Shown: piece by piece, positions 26,758-36,381 of the stretch
Layout: every line of letters begins with the position of its first letter
How positions within the stretch are numbered: the stretch's first letter is position 1
From: Oscillospiraceae bacterium
Lineage (GTDB): Bacteria; Bacillota; Clostridia; Oscillospirales; Acutalibacteraceae
DNA length: 64,000 nt
Assembly: GCA_015066205.1 (NCBI GenBank)
Contig: SVOV01000002.1
Span: 32,001-96,000 of the forward strand
Direction of reading: 5' to 3'
Made by a program: the position numbers and the translations under genes
The notes under the pieces: model-generated
Seen by the model: only the letters and a program-made list of their open reading frames with translations
Told to the model about the DNA's origin: nothing
Database searches by the model: none

Positions 26758-28110
26758 ATGCTGTTTGACCTTATCGCCTCATTTCTCACCGATTATCTGC
26801 TTTCGGCAGTACTGCTTTTTACAGGGATATTTCTCACGGTGAAAACAGGCTTCATACAGATAAGAGGACTGGGAGAGGGTCTTAAAAATACATATTCGGG
26901 ACTTTTTCACAGAGAAAAGACCAAGGGGATAAGCCCCTTTTCCGCCCTTTGCACTTCACTTGCGGCACAGCTGGGCACGGGAAATATAGTAGGTGCGGGA
27001 GCGGCGATCCTCCAAGGAGGCCCCGGAGCTGTCTTCTGGATGTGGGTTTCTGCCTTTTTCGGTATGGCCACTGCTTTTTCGGAGGGTGTTTTTTCACAGC
27101 TGACAAAAAAGAAAACGGCTGACGGTGAAATCACCGGAGGGGCGGCATATTATATATACCGTGCCGTCGGAAGCAGGGCGGGAAAGTATTTTGCATCCGC
27201 CTTTTCTCTTTTTTCCGTCATAGCATTAGGCCTTACGGGAGTTGCCGTACAGTCAAATTCCATAGCGGTATCCCTTAACGAAAGCTTCTCCTTTCCCTTT
27301 TTTGTCACGGGGGTGCTTCTTGTCCTCGCGGCATCTGCCGTCCTTCTTCGGGGAACTAAGGCAGTCGCCCGCTTTTCGGAATTGACCGTTCCCGTTTTGG
27401 CGGGACTGTATTTTGCGGTGTGCTTCGCTGTTCTCATTAAAAACTTCAGGGAAATTCCCGAGGCATTTTATCTTATTTTCAAGGGTGCCTTCCGTCCCGA
27501 GGCTCTCGGCGGTGCTTTTACGGGAATAAGCCTTAAAACGGTTATCGGACAGGGGGTAAAAAGAGGACTTTTCACCAATGAAGCGGGAATGGGCTCTACC
27601 GCCTCATCTCACGCCATAAGCGATGCCCCGTCGCCGTATTTTCAGGGAACTCTCGCTGTAACGGGTGTTTTTACGGACACCTTTGTTATGCTCACTCTCA
27701 CGGCTCTGTGTATTATTACCGTGCTTTTTACGGGAGATACTCCGAAAGCGGGAATTAACTCGGGCTCTTTTGCCGTGGTATCCGCTTTTTCCTCTGTTTT
27801 AGGTATGAAAGGGGCATCGGTTTTCACAAGCCTCTCCGTACTCTTCTTTGCTTTTGCTTCAATTATCGGCTGGAATCTGTTCGGAAAGTCCTCTGCTGTT
27901 TTTCTTTTTTCCGAAAGGAGCACGGGGCTTTACACCCTCTCTTCTCTTGCTTTCGTTTTTCTCGGCACTGTCTGTCCGTCCTCACTTTTATGGGAGCTTA
28001 CGGATATCTTCAACACCCTTATGGTGCTTATAAACGCTCCCGCTCTTGTAATTCTTTCAATAAAAACTGACAAAAAGCATTTTTTTCTTGCAAAAGAAGC
28101 CGATAAATGA
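26758..28110 (+). CDS. Sodium:alanine/glycine symporter (AGCS family)
   Basis: 450 residues with about 11 transmembrane segments. AGCS signatures include GFIQIRGLGEG near the start, AAQLGTGNIVGAGAAI, GGPGAVFWMW, and FTNEAGMGSTASSHA. It imports small neutral amino acids with sodium. The ATG at 26758 lies only 6 bases after the terminator-like hairpin, and the N-terminal residues match the family start, so a later start is unlikely. Confidence 0.93.
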   Translation: MLFDLIASFLTDYLLSAVLLFTGIFLTVKTGFIQIRGLGEGLKNTYSGLFHREKTKGISPFSALCTSLAAQLGTGNIVGAGAAILQGGPGAVFWMWVSAFFGMATAFSEGVFSQLTKKKTADGEITGGAAYYIYRAVGSRAGKYFASAFSLFSVIALGLTGVAVQSNSIAVSLNESFSFPFFVTGVLLVLAASAVLLRGTKAVARFSELTVPVLAGLYFAVCFAVLIKNFREIPEAFYLIFKGAFRPEALGGAFTGISLKTVIGQGVKRGLFTNEAGMGSTASSHAISDAPSPYFQGTLAVTGVFTDTFVMLTLTALCIITVLFTGDTPKAGINSGSFAVVSAFSSVLGMKGASVFTSLSVLFFAFASIIGWNLFGKSSAVFLFSERSTGLYTLSSLAFVFLGTVCPSSLLWELTDIFNTLMVLINAPALVILSIKTDKKHFFLAKEADK

Positions 28111-28148
28111 TAAAATTCCAATGTAAAAAAACAAAGGAGAAATAAATA

Positions 28149-29063
28149 ATGAAACTTACAGTTGAATCCACAACAATTTCGGAATTTGTTCAGGGCCTTG
28201 AAGAGGGTGTGTCCGAGCTTACGGATATCCCCACAAGCCTCGCAGAAACAGATGAATATGTAAAGAATCTCATCAATCTGTTACAGGAATTTGCAGTAAC
28301 CTACGGCGGAAAGCTTATCGGTGCTCTTATTGTTCTTATTATCGGCTTCAAGCTCACGGGGCTTCTTACAAAGAAGCTTATGAATGCGAAGGCATTTTCA
28401 AAGATGGATGTATCCACCAAGGGCTTTATAGGAAGCGTTCTCGGGGTTTCTCTCAAGGTGCTTATCGGAATTACCGCTCTTGCCATTCTCGGTGTTCCCA
28501 TGACCTCAATGATTGCGGTAATCGGCTCCTGCGGTCTTGCTGTCGGTCTTGCTCTTCAGGGCTCTCTTTCAAATATTGCCGGCGGCTTTATCATTCTCGT
28601 ATTCAAGCCATTCTCCGTCGGTGACTTTATTACCTCAGGTGATATCGTCGGCACAGTCGAGGACATCAGTATTTTCCATACAAAGGTGCTGACCGTTGAT
28701 AACAGAAGGATCATTGTTCCCAATTCCACCATTTCAAATGCTACACTTACAAATGTTTCCGCACTCAAGGAAAGAAGAGTCGATCTCACCTTCCAGGCAT
28801 CCTATAACGATGATATAAAAAAGGTTGAGGAAACCATCCTCGGCGTTATTGAAAGCCACGAACTCGTAATGAAGGATCCCGCTCCCTTTGTAAGACTTTC
28901 CGCTCATAAGGACAGTGCTCTCGAATATACAGTAAGAGCATGGTGCTCGGCTGAAAGCTACTGGGATGTTTATTTTGATCTCATAAGAGATGTGAAATAC
29001 GCTTTTGACAAGGAAGGCATCACCATTCCCTATCCTCAGCTTACCGTCAACAAGGGTGAATAA
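28149..29063 (+). CDS. mscS: MscS-type small-conductance mechanosensitive channel
   Basis: 304 residues. Three hydrophobic segments; the pore-lining helix and the beta domain show the family pattern: GLAVGLALQGSLSNIAGGF, IVLVFKPFSVGDFI, and IIVPNSTISNATLTN. Releases solutes during hypo-osmotic shock. AAAGGAG precedes the start. The N-terminal about 40 residues are polar and predicted extracellular. A terminator follows at 29101. Confidence 0.93.
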   Translation: MKLTVESTTISEFVQGLEEGVSELTDIPTSLAETDEYVKNLINLLQEFAVTYGGKLIGALIVLIIGFKLTGLLTKKLMNAKAFSKMDVSTKGFIGSVLGVSLKVLIGITALAILGVPMTSMIAVIGSCGLAVGLALQGSLSNIAGGFIILVFKPFSVGDFITSGDIVGTVEDISIFHTKVLTVDNRRIIVPNSTISNATLTNVSALKERRVDLTFQASYNDDIKKVEETILGVIESHELVMKDPAPFVRLSAHKDSALEYTVRAWCSAESYWDVYFDLIRDVKYAFDKEGITIPYPQLTVNKGE

Positions 29064-29100
29064 GCTCTGACACTCATTTCGATTGAATAATACTACGGTG

Positions 29101-29136
29101 AAAATCCCACACTGAAAGCTGCAGTGTGGGATTTTC
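29101..29136 (+). terminator. Terminator after mscS
   Basis: A 14-bp stem (AAAATCCCACACTG / CAGTGTGGGATTTT) with a short loop, ending in TTTTCT. Confidence 0.85.
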
Positions 29137-29190
29137 TATTCCTTAATTGTAAACTATTTGTTAATAATATAATATATATAAATAAAATAA

Positions 29191-29281
29191 TTGACAGTTT
29201 GTCACTTTTTTGGTATGCTATTTGAGTTAAATAATGTTCATCTGATATTAACAATAAATAAACAAATGACAAATTGTCATT
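29191..29281 (+). promoter_or_regulatory. Promoter with two TGACA-N3-TGTCA operators in front of the TetR gene
   Basis: TTGACA (29191-29196), 17-base spacer, TATGCT (29214-29219). Operator 1, TGACAGTTTGTCA (29192-29204), covers the -35 box; operator 2, AATGACAAATTGTCATT (29265-29281), is a perfect 8-1-8 palindrome with the same TGACA/TGTCA arms. The centres are 75 bases apart, about seven helix turns. Twin sites before a tetR gene indicate autoregulation of the whole operon. Confidence 0.75.
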
Positions 29282-29338
29282 TTTTTAAGAATTATTTAAA
29301 TATAATTAATTATACTCCGTTAAAAAGGAAAGTATTTT

Positions 29339-29971
29339 ATGTCATCTGATTTAAAAAAGATAGAAAAAAAGATGAAAATACTTGATACTGCATTTTCCCT
29401 TTTCAGAGATTCCTCGGTGAACTCAACCGCCATTGACGACATTGTAAAGGCGGCGGGAATTGCAAGAGGTACTTTTTATCTTTATTTCAAGGACAAAAGC
29501 GATCTGCTCGAACAGATAATTCTCTATAAAAGCACAGAATATATGAAGGAGATCCTCCGCGAGACCTTTTTATCCGAAAGCTCGTCCGAAGCGGATTTCT
29601 TTGAGCTCATAAAGAAATTTCTCAACTGCTTTATTGATTTTATGATAAAAAACAAGGAGATACTTCCCGTGATGACAAAAAATATCTCCTCCTGTCTTAA
29701 GAATCTTCCCGAATTCTACGATGCTGAAATATATTCCATCTACGAAAAGCTTATAGGAAATATGATATCTCTCGGATATACCGCCGAGGGGGCGCATATG
29801 ACAGCCTTTATCGTAATTGATATGACAGGCTCTGTATGTTCCGACGCAATTTTACACGAAAAGCCTTATCCCATTGAAAAAATAAGGCAAACCGTTGTTG
29901 ACTCGGCAATTACGCTGATAAAAAACAACGCATCTGCAATGAGAGGTGAAAGCTGTGAAACACTTGAATAA
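29339..29971 (+). CDS. TetR-family transcriptional regulator
   Basis: 210 residues. The N-terminal helix-turn-helix is typical (IDDIVKAAGIARGTFYLYF). The C-terminal ligand domain is all-helical with no identifiable ligand. The gene has AAAAGGAAAG before ATG 29339 and overlaps the next gene. It most likely represses its own operon at the two palindromes upstream; the inducer may be a compound handled by the ABC protein at 33050. Confidence 0.92.
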   Translation: MSSDLKKIEKKMKILDTAFSLFRDSSVNSTAIDDIVKAAGIARGTFYLYFKDKSDLLEQIILYKSTEYMKEILRETFLSESSSEADFFELIKKFLNCFIDFMIKNKEILPVMTKNISSCLKNLPEFYDAEIYSIYEKLIGNMISLGYTAEGAHMTAFIVIDMTGSVCSDAILHEKPYPIEKIRQTVVDSAITLIKNNASAMRGESCETLE

Positions 29972-32900
29972 AATTCTGACACTGCTTCTGGCTGTTATAC
30001 TTACCCTGTCGCCCGTCCTGACTCTTACGGCGGGGGCTGTGGAATTCCCCGAGGGAGTTACAAGAGAACAGACTCTGGAAACAGTTGATAAATTAAATGC
30101 TCTTCTCAAGAATATTCTTGCTTCAAACGAGGAAACAAAGGATCTCAAGGGAACAGTATATTCGATGCTTTATAAGGATGAGACCGTAAACGGTATTTTT
30201 ACGGGCATTTACGGTGCACTCGGTGAAAATGCGGATGCTCTTTCTGTGATAGGCGTTGAAATTACTCCCGCCGCTCTGTCCTCGGCTCTTTCCGACTATA
30301 AGAGTGTTTCAAAGAAAATTGCCTCATGCTCAGATCTTGCCGCCGTGCTTAACGCAGCAAAGAATTTCAAGTGGGACATTGATTCAAAAAATGAATTCTC
30401 CAATGCCCTCGCTTCAATGCTCTCCCCCTTTAATTCTCTTCTCAATGCCCTTTTGTGCTCGGGCGAGGTCAAGATAAATTCTCTTATTTCAATAAAGGGT
30501 GACGACGGCTATTCGGCAGCCATCATTCCTCTTCTCAAGGCTCTTGACTGTCCCGAAATTATGAGCTCCTCCGACTTTTCTGCCGCAGCCGCAAAAAATC
30601 ACAAGAATATCATCAAAAACATAATTTCAATGGTATTCAAGGCTCTTGACAGAATTCTTGACGATCCCGTAAAGGGAATCTGCAGAACTCTTCCGAAAAT
30701 TGCCTTCTATCTTGATTCGGGAAAGCTCTCCTCTTCCATAACAAGTCTTTTAGAGCCTCTCTCACTTAAAATTGCAGGCATATTCACAATTCCCGGTATC
30801 TCCGACCTTATAACAGGTGCCGCAAATCTTGAGGAAAGCATGAATTTTGACGAGCTTCTCGAGGGACTTGATTTAAGTGCCATACTCGGTTCAGATGTTA
30901 AGCTTCAGCTTCCCGACATCGATTTCAAGGAGCTCTCCTCCACGGTTACGGAAACGGGCGGCGAACTTGTTACGGACGAAGCCGCTTCTTTCATCGTTAT
31001 TATGAATTATCTTATTGAGGTATTAAGACTCAATAAGGATCAGCTGGGCGCTCTTATGGGCGGAGAGGATATATCAGGCTTCATTGATCCGCTGCTCGCA
31101 AAGACAAACGGTGAAATGATAAAGACAATAGTTACGCTCTTTACACTAAAGGGAGTCCCCGCCAATAATTTCACATGGAATTATCCTGCTGTCACATCCA
31201 CCGCAGTTTCTCTCACTCCCACATACACCGAAGCCGATTATCTCGGCTTTCTTGATAAGATAGATCCTCTTCTTACAGACTTTGTAAAGGAAAGCGATCC
31301 CGAGGGAACAATTGAAAGCACTCTCAGAAAGACCATCTATTCCAACTCTCTTGTTTCGACTCTTGTTGTTGAAGTTTTCAAGATGATAGGCAGTGAGGAA
31401 ACGGCTCCCCTCTTCGCTCTTCTCGGAATGGATGTCACACCTACGGGTGTGGGTAATGCAATTTATCAGTATTATCCCTACACCGCAAGACAGCTTTACA
31501 GATACTCCTCCTGGGACAGAGTAAATCCCGCTTCCCTTTCCTGGGGCTTTTATAACGGAGATTCAGCCGGCTTCAAGAGAGCTGTCACAAGAGTTCTCTC
31601 CCCCTTTACTCCTCTTCTCACCTGTGTTCTTGCAGGTCAGAATGTGACTCTTCTTGATGCTGTAACAATTCCCGGTGCTGACGGATATAATACGGCAATT
31701 ATTCCTCTTCTTGAGGCTCTCGGCTGTAAGAGTGAAAACATCAAGAGCTACAATGAGTATGTAAAGGGCGTCGGCACATCCGATATTATCGGCGATATTC
31801 TCGACCCCATTATAAAGCTTCTTGATGAGGTATGCGCCTCACCTGTAAAAACTCTTTGCAGAATTCTTCCGAATATCGTATATTTCTTCAATTCGGGACA
31901 TATGACAAGCGTTATAGAAAACCTTATTTATCCCGTGAAATATATGCTTGATACTGCGGGAATGGGCGATATGTTAAGCTCCTCCTTCGCTGATATGGGT
32001 GAAATGGATCTTTCAAAGATGATGGGTGAGCTTCTTTCAGGCGCAGACCTCGGAATCACTCTTCCCGAGCTTGACATAAAGACCCTCGGTACAATAGGCA
32101 CTCTCGAATCCTTCCCCAGCAAGAGGACACAGGGCGGTGCTCCCGCAACCTATTCTTATCTCACCGCTGACAATGCAGGTGTTTTCCTCACACTTCTGAG
32201 ATATTTCGTAGGTGCTCTTTCAATGGAAGAGAACAGCGGTCTTCTCACAGGGCTTATGGGCAGCGGAGAATCAGCTCCCTCGGAGGACGGAATGCCCGAT
32301 ATGTTCGCAATGTATGCGGGCAATATTGCAGAAAAATTCAAGGGAATGACCACCGATGAAATAATCGAATGGCTCTGTGATCTTCTTTTCAGCGAATCTC
32401 CCATAAAGGAGCTTCCCCCCGAAAATGAAGAAATTCCCACTATCATATACGAAGAAAAGTTTACTCTTTCAACAACGGCTAAAATTCTTATTGCTGTCGG
32501 TGTTATTGTTGCGGCTGTTCTTATCTATGTTATTCTTTCCGTAACGGGAAAGCTCGATAACTTAAAGAAAAAGAGAAGAAGAAAGCAGGAAATAAAGCGC
32601 CGTGAAAAGGAAAGCAAAAAGCTCATAAAGGGCGGCGGTGTTGCTGTAGAGGCTATGAGTACACAGCCCTCAAGAAAAAAGAAGGCGGAAGAAAAAAGTC
32701 CGTCCCCCGCACCCGCAGGCTCTCCTTATCTTGATGCTCTTTCAAGCGACACTCACAAGGAGGCTCTCGCCTCGGCTGCAAAAGAAAAGGCTCTTAAGGA
32801 AATAAAGCTTTCTTCCGAAAAGGCAAAGGCCAGAAGCGAGAAAAAGGCTGCGGCTGACGAGAAAAAGGCTGAAAGAATTGCAAACAACAAGCTCCCCGAC

Positions 32901-33050
32901 GAAAAGGAAGCAGAAAAACTTATACGCCGCCAGACGGCTGCTGCCAGAAAGGCACAGAAGAATGAGCTGAAGATTCAGAAGCACTATGAAAAGGCAAAGA
33001 AGCAGATGCTCAAGAAACAAAAGAAATCATCCAGGGAGGGCAACAAATAA
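29955..33050 (+). CDS. Very large single-span surface protein with an internal duplication and basic cytosolic tail
   Basis: 1031 residues from GTG 29955 (GAGAGG eight bases before; a GTG at 29946 overlaps that site). A signal peptide (LLLAVILTLSPVLTLTAGA) leads to about 810 extracellular residues made of two related halves. Matching segments are LSPFNSLLNALLCSGEV / LSPFTPLLTCVLAGQNV, DGYSAAIIPLLKALDC / DGYNTAIIPLLEALGC and DPVKGICRTLPKIAFYLDSG / SPVKTLCRILPNIVYFFNSG. One transmembrane helix at about 841-866 is followed by a very basic Lys/Ala/Glu tail of about 165 residues. No family is recognised. It lies between a TetR regulator and a MacB-like ABC protein whose start overlaps its stop, so it is probably a partner subunit of that transporter. 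Confidence 0.8.
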   Translation: MKHLNKILTLLLAVILTLSPVLTLTAGAVEFPEGVTREQTLETVDKLNALLKNILASNEETKDLKGTVYSMLYKDETVNGIFTGIYGALGENADALSVIGVEITPAALSSALSDYKSVSKKIASCSDLAAVLNAAKNFKWDIDSKNEFSNALASMLSPFNSLLNALLCSGEVKINSLISIKGDDGYSAAIIPLLKALDCPEIMSSSDFSAAAAKNHKNIIKNIISMVFKALDRILDDPVKGICRTLPKIAFYLDSGKLSSSITSLLEPLSLKIAGIFTIPGISDLITGAANLEESMNFDELLEGLDLSAILGSDVKLQLPDIDFKELSSTVTETGGELVTDEAASFIVIMNYLIEVLRLNKDQLGALMGGEDISGFIDPLLAKTNGEMIKTIVTLFTLKGVPANNFTWNYPAVTSTAVSLTPTYTEADYLGFLDKIDPLLTDFVKESDPEGTIESTLRKTIYSNSLVSTLVVEVFKMIGSEETAPLFALLGMDVTPTGVGNAIYQYYPYTARQLYRYSSWDRVNPASLSWGFYNGDSAGFKRAVTRVLSPFTPLLTCVLAGQNVTLLDAVTIPGADGYNTAIIPLLEALGCKSENIKSYNEYVKGVGTSDIIGDILDPIIKLLDEVCASPVKTLCRILPNIVYFFNSGHMTSVIENLIYPVKYMLDTAGMGDMLSSSFADMGEMDLSKMMGELLSGADLGITLPELDIKTLGTIGTLESFPSKRTQGGAPATYSYLTADNAGVFLTLLRYFVGALSMEENSGLLTGLMGSGESAPSEDGMPDMFAMYAGNIAEKFKGMTTDEIIEWLCDLLFSESPIKELPPENEEIPTIIYEEKFTLSTTAKILIAVGVIVAAVLIYVILSVTGKLDNLKKKRRRKQEIKRREKESKKLIKGGGVAVEAMSTQPSRKKKAEEKSPSPAPAGSPYLDALSSDTHKEALASAAKEKALKEIKLSSEKAKARSEKKAAADEKKAERIANNKLPDEKEAEKLIRRQTAAARKAQKNELKIQKHYEKAKKQMLKKQKKSSREGNK

Positions 33051-35824
33051 TGCTTGTACTTAAAAATATAGTAAAAGATTATGTTGCAGGTGACACAACA
33101 GTACGTGCACTTAAAGGAATAAACATCAATTTCAGAGAAAGTGAATTTGTCGCCATCTTAGGACCCTCAGGATGCGGCAAAACCACAATGCTCAACCTCA
33201 TAGGCGGTCTTGACAGATACACCTCGGGAGATCTTGTTATCAACGGGAAATCCACAAAGGACTTTACCGACGGTGACTGGGATACCTACCGTAACCACTC
33301 CATCGGCTTTGTTTTCCAGAGCTACAACCTTATCCCCCATCAGACGGTTCTTGCCAATGTTGAGCTTGCTCTTACTCTTTCCGGCGTTTCAAAAAAGGAA
33401 AGAAAGGAAAGAGCCATCAAGGCACTTGAGCAGGTGGGACTCGGCGAACAGATATATAAAAAGCCGAGCCAGATGTCGGGCGGACAGATGCAGAGAGTTG
33501 CCATTGCCCGTGCACTTATAAATAACCCCGATATTCTTCTTGCCGACGAGCCCACAGGTGCTCTCGATACGGAAACCAGCGTTCAGATAATGGATATCCT
33601 CCGTGAGATAGCAAAGGATAAGCTCATTATTATGGTTACCCATAACCCCGACCTTGCACACGAATATGCAAACAGGATCATCAGCTGTCTTGACGGTAAT
33701 ATCACAGACGATACAAATCCCTTTGAGCCCACCGAGGAAGATAAGAGGGCTGAAACACAAAAGAGAATTGAAGAGGAAAAGAAGGGCAAAAAGCCCTCCA
33801 TGTCCTTCGGAACAGCATTCGGACTCAGCCTCAGAAACCTTGTTACAAAGAAGGGCAGAACCATTCTTACGGCATTTGCGGGCAGTATCGGTATCATTGG
33901 TATTTCTCTTGTTCTTGCGCTTTCCACGGGTATTGAAAACTATATAGACAAAATGCAGAATGACCTGCTTCTTGCCATGCCCGTGTCCGTTGAAAAGGAA
34001 GCCATTGATATGAATAATGTTATGGGTGCTCTTATGGATATCGGCTCGACAATTCTTGAAACCGACCACGACCTTGATAACATTTATGTCAATTCAACCT
34101 TTACGGAAATGATAAATACCTTCATTTCCCAGTCAACCGCAAATAACCTCAAATCATATAAGCAGTATATTGAGGACAACAGAGAAAAGTTTGACGAGCT
34201 TTGCAATGACATTCAGTACAAGTATGAAACTCCTCTTAACATCTATAAGGAGGATACGACAGACGGAATCGTAAAGGTCAATCCCAATGCAATGCTCAAT
34301 ACTCTTATGGGCTCCACGGAGCAGTCCTCCTCAATGGCAACAATGACAAACTCCATGACCAATATGTTCTCCTCATCGGCAACAAACTCCTGGATAGAGC
34401 TCATCGGCGATAACGAGCTTCTCGCAAATCAGTATGAGATAATCCACGGTCGTCTTCCCGAGGCATATAACGAGGTCGTTCTCATTGTTGACAAAAACAA
34501 CGAAATCAACGAGCTTGTTATGTATGCTCTCGGTCTTAAGAATCAGGACAAATTCATGGAAGATATGGTCGGAATGATGGCATCCGGCGGACAGATGGAT
34601 ACCACCATCGTTGACCAGTACACCTATGACGATATCCTCAATATGAAATTCCGACTTGTTCTTAACCACGAATATTTCGTAAAGGATAAGGAAACCGGCC
34701 TCTGGAGTGATCAGAGCTCCAATATCTACTATGTAAAACAGCTTATTGAAAAGGGTGTTCAGATAAACATCGTAGGTATTCTCAGACCCGACCCCAACAA
34801 TGTTATGTCAACAGGTACGGGAAGCATCGGCTATACTACCGAGCTTATGGACTATGCACTTGACGCAACTTTTAACAGTGAAATTGTCAAGGAACAGCTC
34901 TCCCATCCCGACACCGATGTTCTTACAGGTCTTGAATTCACAGATCTTACAGTTAACGATTTCTCACTTGCAGACATTGACCTTTCTGTTATTGATTTCA
35001 AATATCTTGACCTTACTCCCTTTATGAGTCTTATGGAGGGCATTGACCTTTCACAGATAGATATTATGAACCTCAATATCGCAGATCTTATTGATTTCAG
35101 CGATATGACAGACCTCAAGAAAAAGCTTATGGAAGGCTTCCTTTCAGATGAACAGGTGCTTGCCTTCAAGCAGGCTTATATCGACACACTCAATGCCGAA
35201 TGCTCTCTTGAAAAGACCTATGCCGCCATCGGCTATTCCACAGAGGATGCCCCCTCTTCAATTTACCTTTATCCCAAGTCCTTTGAAGCAAAGGACGAGA
35301 TCAACTCTATGACAGCCTATTATAACGAAAAGATGGTTGAACAGGGACATCTCGGTTATACCGTTACACTCACGGACATCATCGGTATGCTTATGAGCAC
35401 CATCACAAATGTTCTTAACATCGTTACCGTAGTTCTTGTCTGCTTCGTTGCCATCTCTCTTGTTGTTTCATCAATAATGATAGGTATTATCACCTATATT
35501 TCGGTTCTTGAAAGAACAAAGGAAATCGGTATACTCCGTGCTATCGGTGCTTCAAAAGGCGATATTTCCCGCGTTTTCAACGCAGAAACGATAACCATAG
35601 GTCTATCGGCCGGTGTACTCGGTATTCTTACAACACTTCTGCTTGAAATACCGATAAACCTTATGCTGAAATACCTCACACATACAGGCGCTGCAGCCCA
35701 GCTTCCCGTTGTCGCCGCCTTCGCACTTATTGCAATAAGCGTAACACTTACCTTCATCGCAGGTCTTATCCCCTCCTCACTTGCAGCAAAGAAAGACCCC
35801 GTTGAAGCCCTCAGAAGCGAATAA
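33050..35824 (+). CDS. MacB-like ABC transporter, fused ATPase and FtsX-type permease
   Basis: 924 residues. Residues 1-230 are a LolD/MacB-type ATPase: Walker [10 protein letters not shown], signature [15 protein letters not shown], Walker [12 protein letters not shown]. After a charged linker comes one transmembrane helix (about 280-305), a very large extracellular region (about 310-780) and three C-terminal helices with the FtsX domain ([18 protein letters not shown]). The extracellular part holds a repetitive stretch rich in DL/ID ([16 protein letters not shown]). Such proteins move lipids, peptides or drugs out of the membrane mechanically rather than through a channel. The start codon overlaps the stop of the large surface protein. 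Confidence 0.9.
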   Translation: MLVLKNIVKDYVAGDTTVRALKGININFRESEFVAILGPSGCGKTTMLNLIGGLDRYTSGDLVINGKSTKDFTDGDWDTYRNHSIGFVFQSYNLIPHQTVLANVELALTLSGVSKKERKERAIKALEQVGLGEQIYKKPSQMSGGQMQRVAIARALINNPDILLADEPTGALDTETSVQIMDILREIAKDKLIIMVTHNPDLAHEYANRIISCLDGNITDDTNPFEPTEEDKRAETQKRIEEEKKGKKPSMSFGTAFGLSLRNLVTKKGRTILTAFAGSIGIIGISLVLALSTGIENYIDKMQNDLLLAMPVSVEKEAIDMNNVMGALMDIGSTILETDHDLDNIYVNSTFTEMINTFISQSTANNLKSYKQYIEDNREKFDELCNDIQYKYETPLNIYKEDTTDGIVKVNPNAMLNTLMGSTEQSSSMATMTNSMTNMFSSSATNSWIELIGDNELLANQYEIIHGRLPEAYNEVVLIVDKNNEINELVMYALGLKNQDKFMEDMVGMMASGGQMDTTIVDQYTYDDILNMKFRLVLNHEYFVKDKETGLWSDQSSNIYYVKQLIEKGVQINIVGILRPDPNNVMSTGTGSIGYTTELMDYALDATFNSEIVKEQLSHPDTDVLTGLEFTDLTVNDFSLADIDLSVIDFKYLDLTPFMSLMEGIDLSQIDIMNLNIADLIDFSDMTDLKKKLMEGFLSDEQVLAFKQAYIDTLNAECSLEKTYAAIGYSTEDAPSSIYLYPKSFEAKDEINSMTAYYNEKMVEQGHLGYTVTLTDIIGMLMSTITNVLNIVTVVLVCFVAISLVVSSIMIGIITYISVLERTKEIGILRAIGASKGDISRVFNAETITIGLSAGVLGILTTLLLEIPINLMLKYLTHTGAAAQLPVVAAFALIAISVTLTFIAGLIPSSLAAKKDPVEALRSE

Positions 35825-35871
35825 ATAAAGAAAAACCGCCACAGAATGTGAGAGGTTGCTAAGAACAAAAA

Positions 35872-35916
35872 AGAGGTAATGCGGAAAAAAAATCCGTGTT
35901 ACCTCTGTTTTTTTTA
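35872..35916 (+). terminator. Terminator of the tetR-ABC operon
   Basis: A stem with 8 + 4 bp (AGAGGTAA..CGGA / TCCG..TTACCTCT) with A-rich loop, followed by GTTTTTTTT. The outer stem (GAGGTAA..TTACCTC) recurs at 54895. The remaining intergenic bases to 36034 hold a second T-rich hairpin (GGTAGAACC) but no gene. Confidence 0.85.
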
Positions 35917-36033
35917 AGTTTTCTGCTGACGGTATCAGGCTGCATAAAGCTCGCCCGTTTTTTTTGCAGCACTACTCTTCATTTTCCCCCGGTAGAACCG
36001 GATTTTTTTCCACACCTAAAGACACCAAAAAAT

Positions 36034-36064
36034 AAAGAACCGTACGGTGGGTACGGTTCTTTAT
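36034..36064 (-). terminator. Terminator of the spoVB-like/mazG/hup operon
   Basis: An 11-12 bp stem (AAAGAACCGTAC / GTACGGTTCTTT) just downstream of hup on the minus strand, T-rich after it. Confidence 0.85.
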
Positions 36065-36081
36065 CTTAATAATTTATTCAA

Positions 36082-36351
36082 TTATTTAACGGCATCCTTA
36101 AGAGCCTGGCCTGCCTTGAAAGCGGGAACCTTTGTAGCTGCAACCTTGATGGTTTCGCCTGTTCTGGGGTTACGAGCTTCCTTTTCAGCTCTTTCACGAA
36201 CCTCGAATGTACCGAAGCCGATAAGCTGAACCTTTTCACCCTTCTTGAGAGCTTCTGTGATGCTGTCAAGAACAGCCTTAACTGCAACATCAGCGTCCTT
36301 CTTGGAAAAACCCTTAGCTGCAACTGCATTTACGAGTTCTGTCTTATTCAT
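36082..36351 (-). CDS. hup: HU-family DNA-binding protein
   Basis: 89 residues. [11 protein letters not shown] start, [20 protein letters not shown] in the beta arm and [18 protein letters not shown] match HU. It compacts and bends DNA. Strongly biased codons indicate high expression. It is last of a three-gene operon with a SpoVB-like flippase and mazG, an order known in Clostridia. Confidence 0.97.
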   Translation of the reverse strand: MNKTELVNAVAAKGFSKKDADVAVKAVLDSITEALKKGEKVQLIGFGTFEVRERAEKEARNPRTGETIKVAATKVPAFKAGQALKDAVK

Positions 36352-36381
36352 TACTATTTCCTCCTTATATATTACAAAGCC

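Noticed and set aside
25956-26789. 277-residue minus-strand frame over the zinc-operon lipoprotein
   Set aside because: Antisense to a gene with a clear lipobox, RBS and operon position; no start signal of its own.
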